This document shows positions 25,230-33,428 of a stretch of DNA of 64,000 nucleotides, piece by piece. The stretch comes from CAVQAH01 sp963784195 (GTDB lineage Bacteria; Acidobacteriota; Vicinamibacteria; Vicinamibacterales; 2-12-FULL-66-21): assembly GCA_963784195.1 (NCBI GenBank), contig CAWARA010000020.1:310001-374000 (forward strand), given 5' to 3'. The first letter of the stretch is position 1, and every line of letters begins with the position of its first letter. The notes under the pieces were generated by a model. It saw nothing but the letters and a program-made list of their open reading frames with translations, searched no databases and was not told the DNA's origin. Made by a program: the position numbers and the translations under genes.

Positions 25230-25938
25230 TCAATCGACGGCCTTGGCGGCGGCTGACGGGATCGACGATGCCGGCTTCGCTGAAGCCGCGTGCGCGAAGC
25301 TGACAACTGTCGCAGCGGCCACAGGGCCTGCCGTTCGGATCGGGATCGTAGCAGCTGTGCGTGAGGCCGTAGTCGAGACCGAGCGCAGTACCGCGCCGGA
25401 TGATGTCAGCTTTCGTCATCCGAAGGAGGGGCGCGAGCACCGCGAACGACTGACCCTCGACACCCGCGCGCGTCGCCAGCAGGGCGAGCCGTTCGAATGC
25501 TTCGAGATACTCGGGCCGGCAATCCGGATAGCCCGAGTAGTCGAGCGCATTGACGCCAATCACGATGGCCTCGGCACCGACAACTTCGGCCCACGCGAGG
25601 GCCAGTGAGAGGAAGATCGTGTTGCGAGCCGGTACGTAGGTCGACGGAATCCCATCGCTCACGTCAAGCGGCCGATCTTTGGGCACGTCGCCATCCCCAA
25701 CCAGCGCCGAACCTCCGAATGCCGCGAGATTGACGTTCAGCTCGATGTGCTTCACGACACCAAGCGCGCGCGCCACATCGCGCGCAGCCGCGACCTCCCG
25801 GTCGTGAGTCTGCCCGTAGCGAATCGTCAGCGCAAACAGATCGTAGCCGTTCGCCCTTTCAATGGCGCCGGCGGTGTACGAATCGAGACCGCCGCTCAAC
25901 AGCAAGACCGCGCGTCGCACCCCCGGCACCCCTGGCAC
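25230..25938 (-). CDS. queC: 7-cyano-7-deazaguanine synthase QueC (3' end probably frameshifted)
   Basis: Converts CDG to preQ0 with ATP and ammonia for queuosine-type tRNA modification. Start GTG at 25938; PP-loop VLLLSGGLDSYTAG; HSCYDPDPNGRPCGRCDSCQ carries the zinc cysteines. Up to about residue 230 it is a normal QueC. The annotated end uses a TGA at 25232-25230, reached if one base is missing near GATCCCGTCAGC; the tail would then be GC3-rich and Ala-rich (SAAAKAVD). Without that correction the frame continues into AlaX. It follows queE after 3 bases. Confidence 0.8.
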
Positions 25939-25941
25939 TTG

Positions 25942-26584
25942 TTAGACCCCCCGCACGTCCGCTCCCCAGATGTACTTGTGAGCCTGAAGCTGAAGACGAA
26001 CGGACAGCCGATCGTTCAGAATCCACTCGGCGAGGAGTTTTGGATCGAGCACTCCGTGGACCGGTGAAAACAACACCGCCGCGCAACGATCCTCGAGCCC
26101 GTGCCGTTCGACCACATCCGTTGCAAAATCGTAGTCGGCACGGTCCTGGATGACGAACTTGACCTCGTCGTGCGGGCGAAGCATGTCGAGGTTGGGCCAG
26201 TAATTCTTTGTGGACTCGCCGCTAGCCGGGCACTTGATGTCGACGATGCGGATGACGATCGTCGGGTACGTCCGCGATGCTCCGATGTCCACCCGTTTCC
26301 AGCAGCACGGTCTTGCCGGACTCGAGCAACCGGTGCATCAGCGGGTAGACGTCGGGCTGTAACAGCGGCTCGCCACCGGTCAACTCCACGACAGAGCAGG
26401 CGAACGCCTCGACCTGCGCGATCACCTCGTCCTCGGACATCTTGCGCCCTTCGTAAAAGGCGTACGGGGTGTCGCACCACGTGCACCTGAGGTCGCAGGC
26501 GGTCAGCCGGATGAACACGCAGGGCCGCCCGGCGTGGCTGGATTCCCCCTGAATCGAGTGGAAGATTTCGTTGATCGTGAGCAC
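25942..26584 (-). CDS. queE: 7-carboxy-7-deazaguanine synthase QueE (one frameshift)
   Basis: Radical-SAM step that makes CDG, the substrate of QueC encoded next. From GTG at 26584 the first frame reads VLTINEIFHSIQGESS, then the cluster motif CDLRCTWCDTPYAFYEG and ELTGGEPLLQPDVYPL, and ends soon after KTVLLETGG. The rest (VDIKCPASGESTKNYWPNLD to YIWGADVRGV) is in the other frame to the TAA at 25942. The break is at GGG around 26292-26294. The two halves together give the normal ~213-residue protein, so this is likely a one-base sequence error. Confidence 0.82.
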
Positions 26585-26627
26585 TCACTGTCATTGTACC
26601 GCGGCCAAGCAGAGCAAGGCGGCAGGG

Positions 26628-26633
26628 TAGAAT
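26628..26633 (+). promoter_or_regulatory. Likely -10 upstream of the VWFA-like gene
   Basis: TAGAAT ends 9 bases before the ATG at 26643, in the 58-base spacer shared with divergent queE. No Shine-Dalgarno is present, so the message would have a leader of only a few bases. Confidence 0.4.
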
Positions 26634-26642
26634 CAGTGAACC

Positions 26643-28289
26643 ATGCGGCGGTCCTGTTCGCGGAGCTTCACAGTCGCGTTGCTCGTCGTCATTACGTCGA
26701 CCGTACGTCTGACCACCCAGGAAACACCCGCCGGAAGCGAAGTCGCGATCGTGCTGGACCTCCCGTCGCCGGTTGTCGACGAGGAATCGATACGCCTGAC
26801 AAGGGACCTGCTCAGTGAGTTGCCGGGCGGCCTTGTCCGGTATTTCAGCCTTTCGAGTGCGCGCATTGAGGAGATTTCGGCAGGTGCGGCACATGACTTC
26901 GTCGGACAGGAGGCGACGAAGAATCGCACGTCTGGTGTGACCGTCACGATTTCGGAGGCGGCAGCCATCGTCAGCCGGAACGAATCAATCCGCGATCAAG
27001 TGATTCAGCGCGAATGCGGGGACTCGATCGATCGAGGAGGATGCGGACCTCGCGTCAACGCCGCCGCTATCGAAACATTGAACGAGCTGGATGCCTCGAC
27101 CGAAACTCATCTGGAAGCGCTCGCGAAGATTGTGGCCATTACGCCTCGCGGATCGGGATTGGTGCTCGTCACGGGCGGGCTTCCCTATCGCCGGGAGCCA
27201 CGCGCGTCGCTGAACAAGGCCGCTGCCCTTCTGAGGGACCGACAAATCTCATTCACCGTCGTCAGACTGCCAACGACCTGGCACTACGGAGGCGTGATTC
27301 GCGATGCGAGCAAGGACCTGACCGACCGTCTCGGGAACACGAGGGTGCTGCAAGCGAACGACGCCGGTGCCCTGGGGGCCATCGCCAGCAGCGTGCTCGA
27401 GCTGCACAAAGTTGAGCGGGCCGAGCGGGCCAGCGCAGACCATCCAGCCGCAAAGCGACCGGCGCTGACCGATCCGGCACAAACCGCTCTTGTCCGTGAC
27501 GCTCAGGACTACGCGCTGCGGTTCGTCCACCTCATGAGATTCGTGGTCGCACGCGAGCACTATGACCAGCAGGTGAGAATTCGACCGGCGAACAACACGA
27601 TGCCTGGACAGTCGTTCGGTCGGCTCAAGCAACAGCGCGTGATGGATTCCGAGGTCGCGCTCGTGCAACTCAGCGACGACATCTGGTTCATGGCTCGGCG
27701 GGCGTTAACGGTGGATGGCAAGAACGTCTCGAACGAGAGTCCCCGGCTGGAGGTAGCCGGCTCGGAACAAGAAGCGCTCCTGCGTCTGGCGAATCTCGCC
27801 CGGGAAGGCGCCTCCTGGAACATCGGCGGCATTCGCCGAACCATCAACTCGCCAACGCTCGCCCTGTGGTTCCTGACGCCGACTGTCGTCGACCGGTTCA
27901 CATTCGAATCAGCCGGCACGGAACGCGTCGGGGGCTCGCCCGACGCGCGCGTGGTCAGATTCAGGGAAACTGCGCGCGGTGCATTACTGCAGGTGAACGG
28001 CGCGCCCGCGCCATCCCGCGGCCGTATCTGGCTGGCTCCTGACGGAAGCGTGATCAAGACCGAGTTGATCCTTCAACAGCCGGCTGACGTTGGGGGGCGG
28101 GCCGGACAACCGCTCGCGCGACCATCACGGTCGATTACGAGTACTCGCGCAGGTTCGAGGTCTGGCTCCCATCAACCATGTCCGAGCTCTACGAATCCGT
28201 GCAGAGCCTCAGACGCGGAGTTCGTGTCCGCGACCGCTCGATACTCCGAGTATCAGCAGTTTCAAGTCGGTAGCAGAATCGTCCGATAA
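26643..28289 (+). CDS. Secreted VWFA-related-like protein (two compensating frameshifts)
   Basis: 548 aa as read. An N-terminal signal peptide (FTVALLVVITSTV) is followed by a domain resembling the VWFA-related family: EVAIVLDLPSPVVDEES, a RECGDSIDRGGC element, and GSGLVLVTGGLPYRRE. The C-terminal half is unassigned. From ~28092 (GGGGGG) to ~28210 the natural sequence, ATITVDYEYSRRFEVWLPST, is in another frame; the original frame resumes with AEFVSATARYSEYQQF. This fits one lost G and one later gained base. Function unknown; export to periplasm or surface inferred. Confidence 0.55.
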   Translation: MRRSCSRSFTVALLVVITSTVRLTTQETPAGSEVAIVLDLPSPVVDEESIRLTRDLLSELPGGLVRYFSLSSARIEEISAGAAHDFVGQEATKNRTSGVTVTISEAAAIVSRNESIRDQVIQRECGDSIDRGGCGPRVNAAAIETLNELDASTETHLEALAKIVAITPRGSGLVLVTGGLPYRREPRASLNKAAALLRDRQISFTVVRLPTTWHYGGVIRDASKDLTDRLGNTRVLQANDAGALGAIASSVLELHKVERAERASADHPAAKRPALTDPAQTALVRDAQDYALRFVHLMRFVVAREHYDQQVRIRPANNTMPGQSFGRLKQQRVMDSEVALVQLSDDIWFMARRALTVDGKNVSNESPRLEVAGSEQEALLRLANLAREGASWNIGGIRRTINSPTLALWFLTPTVVDRFTFESAGTERVGGSPDARVVRFRETARGALLQVNGAPAPSRGRIWLAPDGSVIKTELILQQPADVGGRAGQPLARPSRSITSTRAGSRSGSHQPCPSSTNPCRASDAEFVSATARYSEYQQFQVGSRIVR

Positions 28290-28367
28290 GAACCCCTCGG
28301 GGCTCGCGGTTCGTGACCCGCTAGGGACGAACCGTCCTCGTCAACGCTGTAACGGCGTTGCCCTGAG

Positions 28368-28373
28368 TACAAT
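28368..28373 (+). promoter_or_regulatory. Likely -10 of a leaderless promoter (ArsC/Spx-like gene)
   Basis: TACAAT ends 7 bases before the ATG at 28381, the same geometry as at 23174. Confidence 0.45.
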
Positions 28374-28380
28374 GATCGCC

Positions 28381-28717
28381 ATGCCCAAAACGGATTTTCT
28401 ATTGGAAGCCGACCTGAACCACCTGCCGTAACGCCAGAAGTTTTCTGGAGCAGCACAAGATCGACGTCGAAGAACGCGATATCAACAAGACGCCACCCGA
28501 TCGAGCGTTCCTCGAACAACACATCGACGATAGCCGGTTTCTCGATTTCGTCAGCACGCGCAGTCCGATCTTCAAGGAGCGGCCGCTGCCGAAATCGAAG
28601 AAGGAGGCGATCGACCTGATGGTGGAACAACCAAACCTCATCCGAAGACCGGTGCTGATCAGCGGGAAGACGGTCATATTCGGGTTCGACAAGAAAGCGT
28701 ACGAAGAGCTGAAATGA
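28381..28717 (+). CDS. ArsC/Spx-like thioredoxin-fold protein; TGA at redox Cys (candidate selenoprotein, frameshifted start)
   Basis: If one T is removed from TTTT at 28395-28398, the ATG at 28381 reads MPKTDFYWKPT, then TGA (28415-28417), then TTCRNARSFLEQHKIDVEER and on to KKAYEELK, ending at TGA 28715-28717. About 111 aa, normal for the family. The TGA sits exactly where relatives have the first Cys of CxxC, giving UxxC if read as selenocysteine. A hairpin CCAGAA GTT TTCTGG (28434-28448) begins 16 bases after the TGA, with a G at the start of its loop 22 bases away, as in bacterial SECIS elements. Alternatives are a C-to-A base error or a pseudogene. It overlaps the DUF72 gene (ATGA). Confidence 0.6.
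28434..28448 (+). promoter_or_regulatory. Candidate bacterial SECIS hairpin
   Basis: A 6-bp perfect stem CCAGAA / TTCTGG with loop GTT lies inside the coding sequence. The loop starts 22 bases after the in-frame TGA at 28415-28417. Distance and a G at the first loop position fit the bacterial SECIS rules as generally described. Confidence 0.4.
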
Positions 28718-29661
28718 TACGCGTCGGGACCTCGGGCTGGAGCTACCCGTCAGGCAAAGGCACGTGGAACGGCGTGTTCTATCCTGCCGGCGCGAGGGGC
28801 CGCTCGCGGGCGCGGGGCAAGTTCGACGAGCTGGCGTTCTACGCCGAGCACTTCGACACCGTCGAGATCAATTCCAGCTTCTACCGGACGCCCACAGCGG
28901 AAACGGCCAAGGGCTGGGCGGATCGCACCCCGCGTGGCTTCGAGTTCTCGCTCAAACTCTTCCAGAAGTTCACGCATCCGGAAATGTTCCACAAGGCGAC
29001 CGGCGAGGACCCATGGGAGCTCGGGCAGAAAGATGTCGACGCGTTCCGGGCCGCGCTCGATCCCTTGGCGTCTGCGCACAAGCTGGGTGCACTCCTGGCG
29101 CAGTTCCCGGCGAGCTTCAAGAACGAGCCGGACACGCGTGGCTATCTCGAGTGGTTGCTTCAGCAGTTTCGCGAATACTCCGTCGCCGTCGAACTACGGC
29201 ACCGAAGCTGGAGCGACGACCCGGCCGAGACCCTCAAGCTGCTGGACGCTTTCAGTGCTGCCTGGGCGCAAATCGATGAACCGAAGTTCAGGTATTCGAT
29301 TCGCCAGAACCTGATGCCCAACGTGAAGTCGTTCTACTACCTGCGGCTCCACGGCCGGAATGCGAAGGAGTGGTGGAAGCACGAGAAATCGGAAGACCGA
29401 TACAACTATCTGTATTCCGGCCAGGAACTGGAGCCGATTGCGGAGGCCGTCGAGACGGCATCGGCCCGCGTGAAGAAATCCTACCTGTACACGAACAATC
29501 ACTTCTCGGCGAAGTCGGTCGCGAATGCGGCAGTGCTAAAGCACAAGCTCGGGCAGCCACTCGATGGCGAGTATCCGGAAGAGTTCGTCGATCGCTATCC
29601 CGACCTCAAAGGCATCGTCAAGATTCTGCCGACGCTCATTCCCTCACCGAAGCCTTCTTGA
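28714..29661 (+). CDS. DUF72 domain protein (YecE-like TIM barrel)
   Basis: 315 aa. The N-terminus IRVGTSGWSYPSGKGTWNGV and FDTVEINSSFYRTPT are diagnostic of DUF72, with AVELRHRSW and YLRLHGRN later and YLYTNNHFSAKSVANA near the end. The biochemical function is unknown. The start overlaps the ArsC/Spx-like stop (ATGA). The 3' end overlaps the convergent cyclophilin gene by 26 bases. Confidence 0.9.
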   Translation: MIRVGTSGWSYPSGKGTWNGVFYPAGARGRSRARGKFDELAFYAEHFDTVEINSSFYRTPTAETAKGWADRTPRGFEFSLKLFQKFTHPEMFHKATGEDPWELGQKDVDAFRAALDPLASAHKLGALLAQFPASFKNEPDTRGYLEWLLQQFREYSVAVELRHRSWSDDPAETLKLLDAFSAAWAQIDEPKFRYSIRQNLMPNVKSFYYLRLHGRNAKEWWKHEKSEDRYNYLYSGQELEPIAEAVETASARVKKSYLYTNNHFSAKSVANAAVLKHKLGQPLDGEYPEEFVDRYPDLKGIVKILPTLIPSPKPS

Positions 29662-30198
29662 GCACGTCGGCCTTCTCAATCTTCGCCGCGACCTCCATTC
29701 CCTTGATGACCCGTCCGAAGACCGTGTGCTTGCCGTCGAGCTCCGGTGCTGGCCTCAACGTGATGTAGAACTGGCTGTCGGCGCTGGCCGCCAATCCGCC
29801 GTGACCCATCCCGACGGCGCCGCGGATATGCGTTCGCTTCTTGGTGATCTCGGCCACGCCGATCGGTCTGCCGCTGCCGCCGCGACCCCAATAGTCCTGG
29901 TAAGTCATGTTGCGGGATTGCGGGTCGCCAATCTGAATCACGAAATTTCGCTCGGCGCGATGGAAACGCTGTCCGTTGTAAAAGCCCTTCTTCACCAAGG
30001 CGACGATCTGCGCCACGGTCTTCGGGGCGTCTTCCGGGTAGGTTTCGAACTCGATGACGCCCTTCACGGTCTCCAGCACGACCACCGGTCCCGTATTCGG
30101 AGGCTTTGCTGGGCTTCAAGCCACAGTGGCGAGCACAGGGCCGCGGCCGCCGCAACCGCGGCAACGAGGTTCCTCGGGAGTTTGTATCGTCTAAACAT
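29636..30198 (-). CDS. Exported peptidyl-prolyl cis-trans isomerase, cyclophilin type (one frameshift)
   Basis: From ATG at 30198 the first frame gives a signal peptide (MFRRYKLPRNLVAAVAAAAA). A shift near 30101-30112 (AGGCTTTGCT) joins it to PPNTGPVVVLETVKGVIEFE and the cyclophilin domain: RFHRAERNFVIQIGDPQ, WGRGGSGRPIG, and SQFYITLRPAPELDGKHTVF. The active-site Arg/Phe/Gln region is present. Without correction only the part from Met at 30085 is read. It should fold periplasmic proteins. It follows nth after 3 bases. Confidence 0.82.
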
Positions 30199-30201
30199 GG
30201 C

Positions 30202-30891
30202 TTAACGCCCCACTTTGGTCACGCCGATTCTGGGACACAGGTCGGCTATCGCGCAACTTCCACAGAGAGGATACACGGGCCGGCACACGTTTTGACCCCA
30301 CGTGACGAGGTACAGATTCACCACCGGCCACCAACGCTTGGGGACGACAGCGTAGAGCGCCTGTTCGGTCTCCTCAGGCGTCCTCGTCGACACCCATCCG
30401 AGCCTGTTCGATATTCGGTGCACGTGCGTATCGACGCAGATGTTCTCTCCGCTGCTATGCGCGAGGATGAGAACGAGGTTGGCTGTTTTGCGGCCTACGC
30501 CTGGCAGCGTCAGCAGGTCCTTCATCGTTCCGGGTACTCTGCCGCCGAAGCGCTGGATGATCTGCTGGCAGGTGGCCTTCACGTGAACGGCCTTGTTCCT
30601 ATAGAAGCTGACCGGGTAAATCAGCTCCTCGATTTCCTTCGTCGACAGCCTCGCCATCGTCCGCGGCGTGCGAGCAACACGAAACAACCGGCGCGACGCA
30701 GCGGCGGTCACCGGATCCCGGGTCTGCGCCGACAGCATGGTCGCGATGAGCACCTGGAACGGATCCTCCTGCTGCTCTTCGGCGATCTTCTCGACAGCCG
30801 GTTCCTCGAGACCGTGAATGGCGCGGGAGAGGCGGCGCATGATGGTCGCGATTCGGCCGCGCGCCACGGCAGGTTGCGGCCGACGCGTCAT
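30202..30891 (-). CDS. nth: Endonuclease III (Nth)
   Basis: 229 aa from ATG at 30891, overlapping the upstream dehydrogenase stop (ATGA). DNA glycosylase/AP lyase for oxidised pyrimidines. The helix-hairpin-helix with catalytic Lys is LLTLPGVGRKTANLVL, the catalytic Asp lies in NICVDTHVHRISNRLG, and the [4Fe-4S] loop is CRPVYPLCGSCAIADLC (C-x7-C-x2-C-x5-C). The open frame upstream of 30891 overlaps the dehydrogenase gene and has no homology. Confidence 0.94.
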   Translation of the reverse strand: MTRRPQPAVARGRIATIMRRLSRAIHGLEEPAVEKIAEEQQEDPFQVLIATMLSAQTRDPVTAAASRRLFRVARTPRTMARLSTKEIEELIYPVSFYRNKAVHVKATCQQIIQRFGGRVPGTMKDLLTLPGVGRKTANLVLILAHSSGENICVDTHVHRISNRLGWVSTRTPEETEQALYAVVPKRWWPVVNLYLVTWGQNVCRPVYPLCGSCAIADLCPRIGVTKVGR

Positions 30892-31826
30892 ACCGGCGTG
30901 AGGGCCGGGTGGCCGTCCAGGACCGCGAGCACGTTGCTGATTGCGAGATCGATCATCGCCGTCCGTGTCTCGCGTGTCGCGCTTCCGAGATGCGGTGCGA
31001 GAACCACGTTCTCGAAGTTCAGGAGCGATGGGTGCACCACAGGCTCGTGCTCGTAGACGTCGAGCGCGGCCGCGGCGATCAGCCGCTCTCCAAGCGCCCA
31101 CCCAAGGGCTTCCTCGTCGATGACGGGTCCACGCGAGGTGTTGACGAGAATAGCGGATCGTTTCATCCGCGCCAGCGCGCGACGATCGATCAGGTGACGC
31201 GTGGAATCCACGAGCGGGACGTGCAGGCTGACAACGTCGGAGCTGAGCAGCAATTGGTCCAGCGACACTTCGCCGGCACCCGCAGGACGGCCGGTTCTGG
31301 TGGCGAATACGGCATGCATGCCGAACGCCGGCGCCTTCGCCGCCACCGCCCGCCCGATACGTCCGCGCCCGACGACGCCGAGTTGCTTACCGCGAAGCTC
31401 CATGCCGAGCATGAAGTCGAGTGTCCAGCCTTTCCATTCCCCGCGCCGCACCAGCCGATCGCCCTCGGATACACGGCGGGCGGCCGCCAGGATGAGCGCC
31501 CAGGTCAGTTCAGCGGTCGCCTCGGTCAACACGTCCGGCGTGTTGGTGACGACGATTCCGCGCGCCTTTGCCGCAGCCACGTCGATGTTGTTGTAGCCGA
31601 CGGCAATGTTGGCAACCACCTGCAGATCAGCGCCGGCGTCGAGCACGTCAGCCGTCACCTGATCGGTGAGCACGCAGATCAGTGCTTCCTTCCCGCGAAC
31701 GCGGTGTCTCAATTCTTCATCGGTGATGAGACCCGGGCCCTGGTAGAGATCCACATCGGCTGCATCTTCGAGGCGGCTCAGGACTGCTGATGGAATGCGT
31801 CGGGTGAGGAGGACAGAGGGCTTCAC
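30888..31826 (-). CDS. D-isomer-specific 2-hydroxyacid dehydrogenase
   Basis: 312 aa. The Rossmann motif is LGVVGRGRIGRAVA, the substrate Arg lies in ILVNTSRGPVIDE, and the acid-His pair is in ALDVYEHEPV and VLAPHLGSATRETR. It is closest in pattern to glyoxylate/hydroxypyruvate reductases (GyaR type). It lies immediately downstream of the BMC locus on the same strand, so a role in reducing a 2-oxo acid from that pathway is possible but unproven; nth follows with overlap. Confidence 0.88.
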   Translation of the reverse strand: MKPSVLLTRRIPSAVLSRLEDAADVDLYQGPGLITDEELRHRVRGKEALICVLTDQVTADVLDAGADLQVVANIAVGYNNIDVAAAKARGIVVTNTPDVLTEATAELTWALILAAARRVSEGDRLVRRGEWKGWTLDFMLGMELRGKQLGVVGRGRIGRAVAAKAPAFGMHAVFATRTGRPAGAGEVSLDQLLLSSDVVSLHVPLVDSTRHLIDRRALARMKRSAILVNTSRGPVIDEEALGWALGERLIAAAALDVYEHEPVVHPSLLNFENVVLAPHLGSATRETRTAMIDLAISNVLAVLDGHPALTPV

Positions 31827-31860
31827 GGATTGGGTTCGACGAGATTACGAAGGACACGAT

Positions 31861-31895
31861 GTCCGGCTAAAGCCGGACGCCACGAACCACGGAAA
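31861..31895. repeat. Dyad plus two heptads between dehydrogenase and BMC small gene
   Basis: GTCCGGCT AA AGCCGGAC (31861-31878) is a perfect 8-2-8 dyad. It is followed by ACGAACC ACGGAAA (31882-31895), two units of the heptad family, ending at the stop codon of the small gene. Possibly a terminator of the BMC genes. Confidence 0.65.
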
Positions 31896-32105
31896 TCAAT
31901 GCCCGTGGGACTCGCAGTAGCCGCAGTGATTGCACTGCACGGACGGTTCGATGAGGCACGGGCCGTCGGAGGGCTGCAGCGCGTATCGGTAGTGGCTCGC
32001 ATCCCGCGCGATCGATTGCGGACGGGATTCCGCAGGCTGTCCTGGCGTGCCCAGATGCCGCGTCACGGCTTCACGCACGAGCGCCCGCAATGCCTGCTCG
32101 TCCAT
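31896..32105 (-). CDS. Small BMC-associated protein: encapsulation-peptide-like helix plus Cys/His cluster
   Basis: 69 aa from ATG at 32105. Residues 1-19 (MDEQALRALVREAVTRHLG) form an amphipathic helix of the kind that targets enzymes such as PduP or PduL into microcompartments. A Pro/Ser linker (20-34) follows. The C-terminus holds C50 and a cluster CNHCGYCESHGH: C58-x2-C61-x2-C64-x2-H67-x-H69, a likely metal or Fe-S site. It is the last gene of the BMC set, same strand. I do not recognise a named family. Coding status is supported by context and motif, not by length. Confidence 0.65.
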   Translation of the reverse strand: MDEQALRALVREAVTRHLGTPGQPAESRPQSIARDASHYRYALQPSDGPCLIEPSVQCNHCGYCESHGH

Positions 32106-32259
32106 TACTTACGTGGGGCTCCGCCCCACACCCCGGCTCGGCCGCTCGCGGGGGCCCCTCGCCGCGCTCCGCGCCCTCGCGGGCGCGCCGTGCGCGCCCA
32201 GCCGCGCTCAGAAGGCAGCTTTAGAAACATTGGTACACATTCAAGCCGTGCAAGCACGG
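32106..32259. other. Spacer with two palindromes in the BMC operon
   Basis: It contains GTGGGGC TCC GCCCCAC (32113-32129) and a GC-rich stretch. At 32244-32261 lies AGCCGTGC AA GCACGGCT, which overlaps the stop codon of the last pentamer gene. No gene is seen. These may be dispersed palindromic repeats or mRNA-stabilising hairpins that separate shell genes from the small protein gene. Confidence 0.6.
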
Positions 32260-32532
32260 CTACTCCCGATAGTCCACGGAATCGACAATCCCGATGATCG
32301 CGGCGTCGACAGCCGCAGCCTTGCGGCCGAGCGCCTGGCCCGCCGCTTTTCCTTCGATTACGACGAGCACCTTCTCGCCAACCCCTGCACCGACAGAATC
32401 GATTGCCAGCAGCGCCGTTCCGCGCGGCCGATCGTCGAGCGTGAGCGGTTGCACGAGCAGGAGCTTGGCGCCTTCGAGCTTCCGGTTCTTCTGGGTCGCG
32501 ACCACGGTACCGACCACGCGTGCGAGTTGCAT
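32260..32532 (-). CDS. BMC pentameric vertex protein (EutN/CcmL), third paralogue
   Basis: 90 aa from ATG at 32532. MQLARVVGTVVATQKNRKLE, LLLVQPL, LLAIDSVGAGVGEKVLVV and AAIIGIVDSVDYRE are the EutN/CcmL (BMC-P) signatures. Pentamers cap the vertices of the icosahedral shell. Third of three tandem paralogues that differ enough to be functionally distinct; separated from the second by 17 bases. Confidence 0.92.
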   Translation of the reverse strand: MQLARVVGTVVATQKNRKLEGAKLLLVQPLTLDDRPRGTALLAIDSVGAGVGEKVLVVIEGKAAGQALGRKAAAVDAAIIGIVDSVDYRE

Positions 32533-32549
32533 ATCAGCAGCGCGGACCT

Positions 32550-32828
32550 TCAGCTCCGCGTCGTTTCGACGTTCCAGTGATCGACGATGCCGACGATCGT
32601 CGCGTCCGTCGGCGGCTCTGCCGGATAGAACGGAAATGCGGCCTCGCGGCCGCGAACGAAAAAGACGTTTTCGCCGACGCCGGCGCCAACGGAATCCAGC
32701 GCCACGAGCGTCCGGCCCGCAGCCGCGCCATCCGCAGCCAGCGGCTGGAGCACGAGCATCTTCGATCCGACCAGGTTGGCGTCCTTGACCGTCGCGACCA
32801 CTTCGCCGATCACGCGAGCCAGTTGCAT
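32550..32828 (-). CDS. BMC pentameric vertex protein (EutN/CcmL), second paralogue
   Basis: 92 aa from ATG at 32828, sharing one base with the previous stop (TGATG). MQLARVIGEVVATVKDANLV, MLVLQPLAADG, LVALDSVGAGVGENVFFVRG and DATIVGIVDHW define the BMC-P fold. It has a longer loop (REAAFPFYPAEPPT) before the last strand than its neighbours. Confidence 0.92.
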   Translation of the reverse strand: MQLARVIGEVVATVKDANLVGSKMLVLQPLAADGAAAGRTLVALDSVGAGVGENVFFVRGREAAFPFYPAEPPTDATIVGIVDHWNVETTRS

Positions 32829-33103
32829 CAGTCGTTCTCGCCAACCTGCACGGTATCGACGATACCGACGATCGCGGCATCGACCGGGCAATCTTTCAGC
32901 CCGGCTGCCATGCGCGCTGAGCTGCCGCTGACAATGAGCACCGTCTCGCCCATTCCGGCGTCAACGGTGTCAATCGCCACGAGATACGCGCCTTCGGCTT
33001 TCCCTCGCGGGTCCATCGGACGCGCGATGAGCAGCTTGCTGCTCAACAGCCGGTCGTCCTTGCGCGTCGCTACGACGGTACCCACGACCTTTGCCAGGAT
33101 CAT
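32828..33103 (-). CDS. BMC pentameric vertex protein (EutN/CcmL), first paralogue
   Basis: 91 aa from ATG at 33103, overlapping the hexamer gene stop (ATGA). MILAKVVGTVVATRKDDRLL, LLIARPMDPRG, LVAIDTVDAGMGETVLIVSG and DAAIVGIVDTVQV are BMC-P signatures. Several pentamer paralogues in one locus are known for the planctomycete/verrucomicrobial (PVM-type) BMC, which also uses a class II aldolase. Confidence 0.93.
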   Translation of the reverse strand: MILAKVVGTVVATRKDDRLLSSKLLIARPMDPRGKAEGAYLVAIDTVDAGMGETVLIVSGSSARMAAGLKDCPVDAAIVGIVDTVQVGEND

Positions 33104-33393
33104 TTTGCGTTGGCGGTCGCCTTGCCGATCGGAAGCGCGTCCTCCAGATTGGCGTGCGGCCGCGGGATGACGTGCACCGACACCAGCTCGCCGACACGAC
33201 GCGCCGCTGCGGCCCCCGCATCCGTGGCAGCCTTCACGGCGGCGACATCTCCACGGACGATGGCCGTCACGTAGCCGGCGCCGATCTTTTCCCAACCGAC
33301 CAGCGTGACCTTGGCGGCCTTGACCATCGCATCTGCCGCTTCGATCATCGCGACCAGACCCTTGGTCTCGACCATCCCGAGCGCCTCACCCAT
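33100..33393 (-). CDS. BMC hexameric shell protein (PduA/EutM-like)
   Basis: 97 aa with a single BMC domain: ALGMVETKGLVAMIEAADAM, VGWEKIGAGYVTAIVRGDVA, AAVKAATDAGAAAARRVGEL and SVHVIPRPHANLEDALP. Hexamers tile the shell facets; the residues between KIGAGYV and VRGD shape the pore. Only one hexamer gene is present in the locus, so other facet proteins must be encoded elsewhere or this one suffices. Confidence 0.95.
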   Translation of the reverse strand: MGEALGMVETKGLVAMIEAADAMVKAAKVTLVGWEKIGAGYVTAIVRGDVAAVKAATDAGAAAARRVGELVSVHVIPRPHANLEDALPIGKATANAK

Positions 33394-33428
33394 ATTCTTC
33401 GCTCCAATCCACCACGGGGTTATTCGAA

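Noticed and set aside
28090..28380. Separate gene downstream of the VWFA-like protein
   Set aside because: The frame is the product of an indel; the conserved ATITVDYEYSRRFEVWL segment belongs to the VWFA-like protein.
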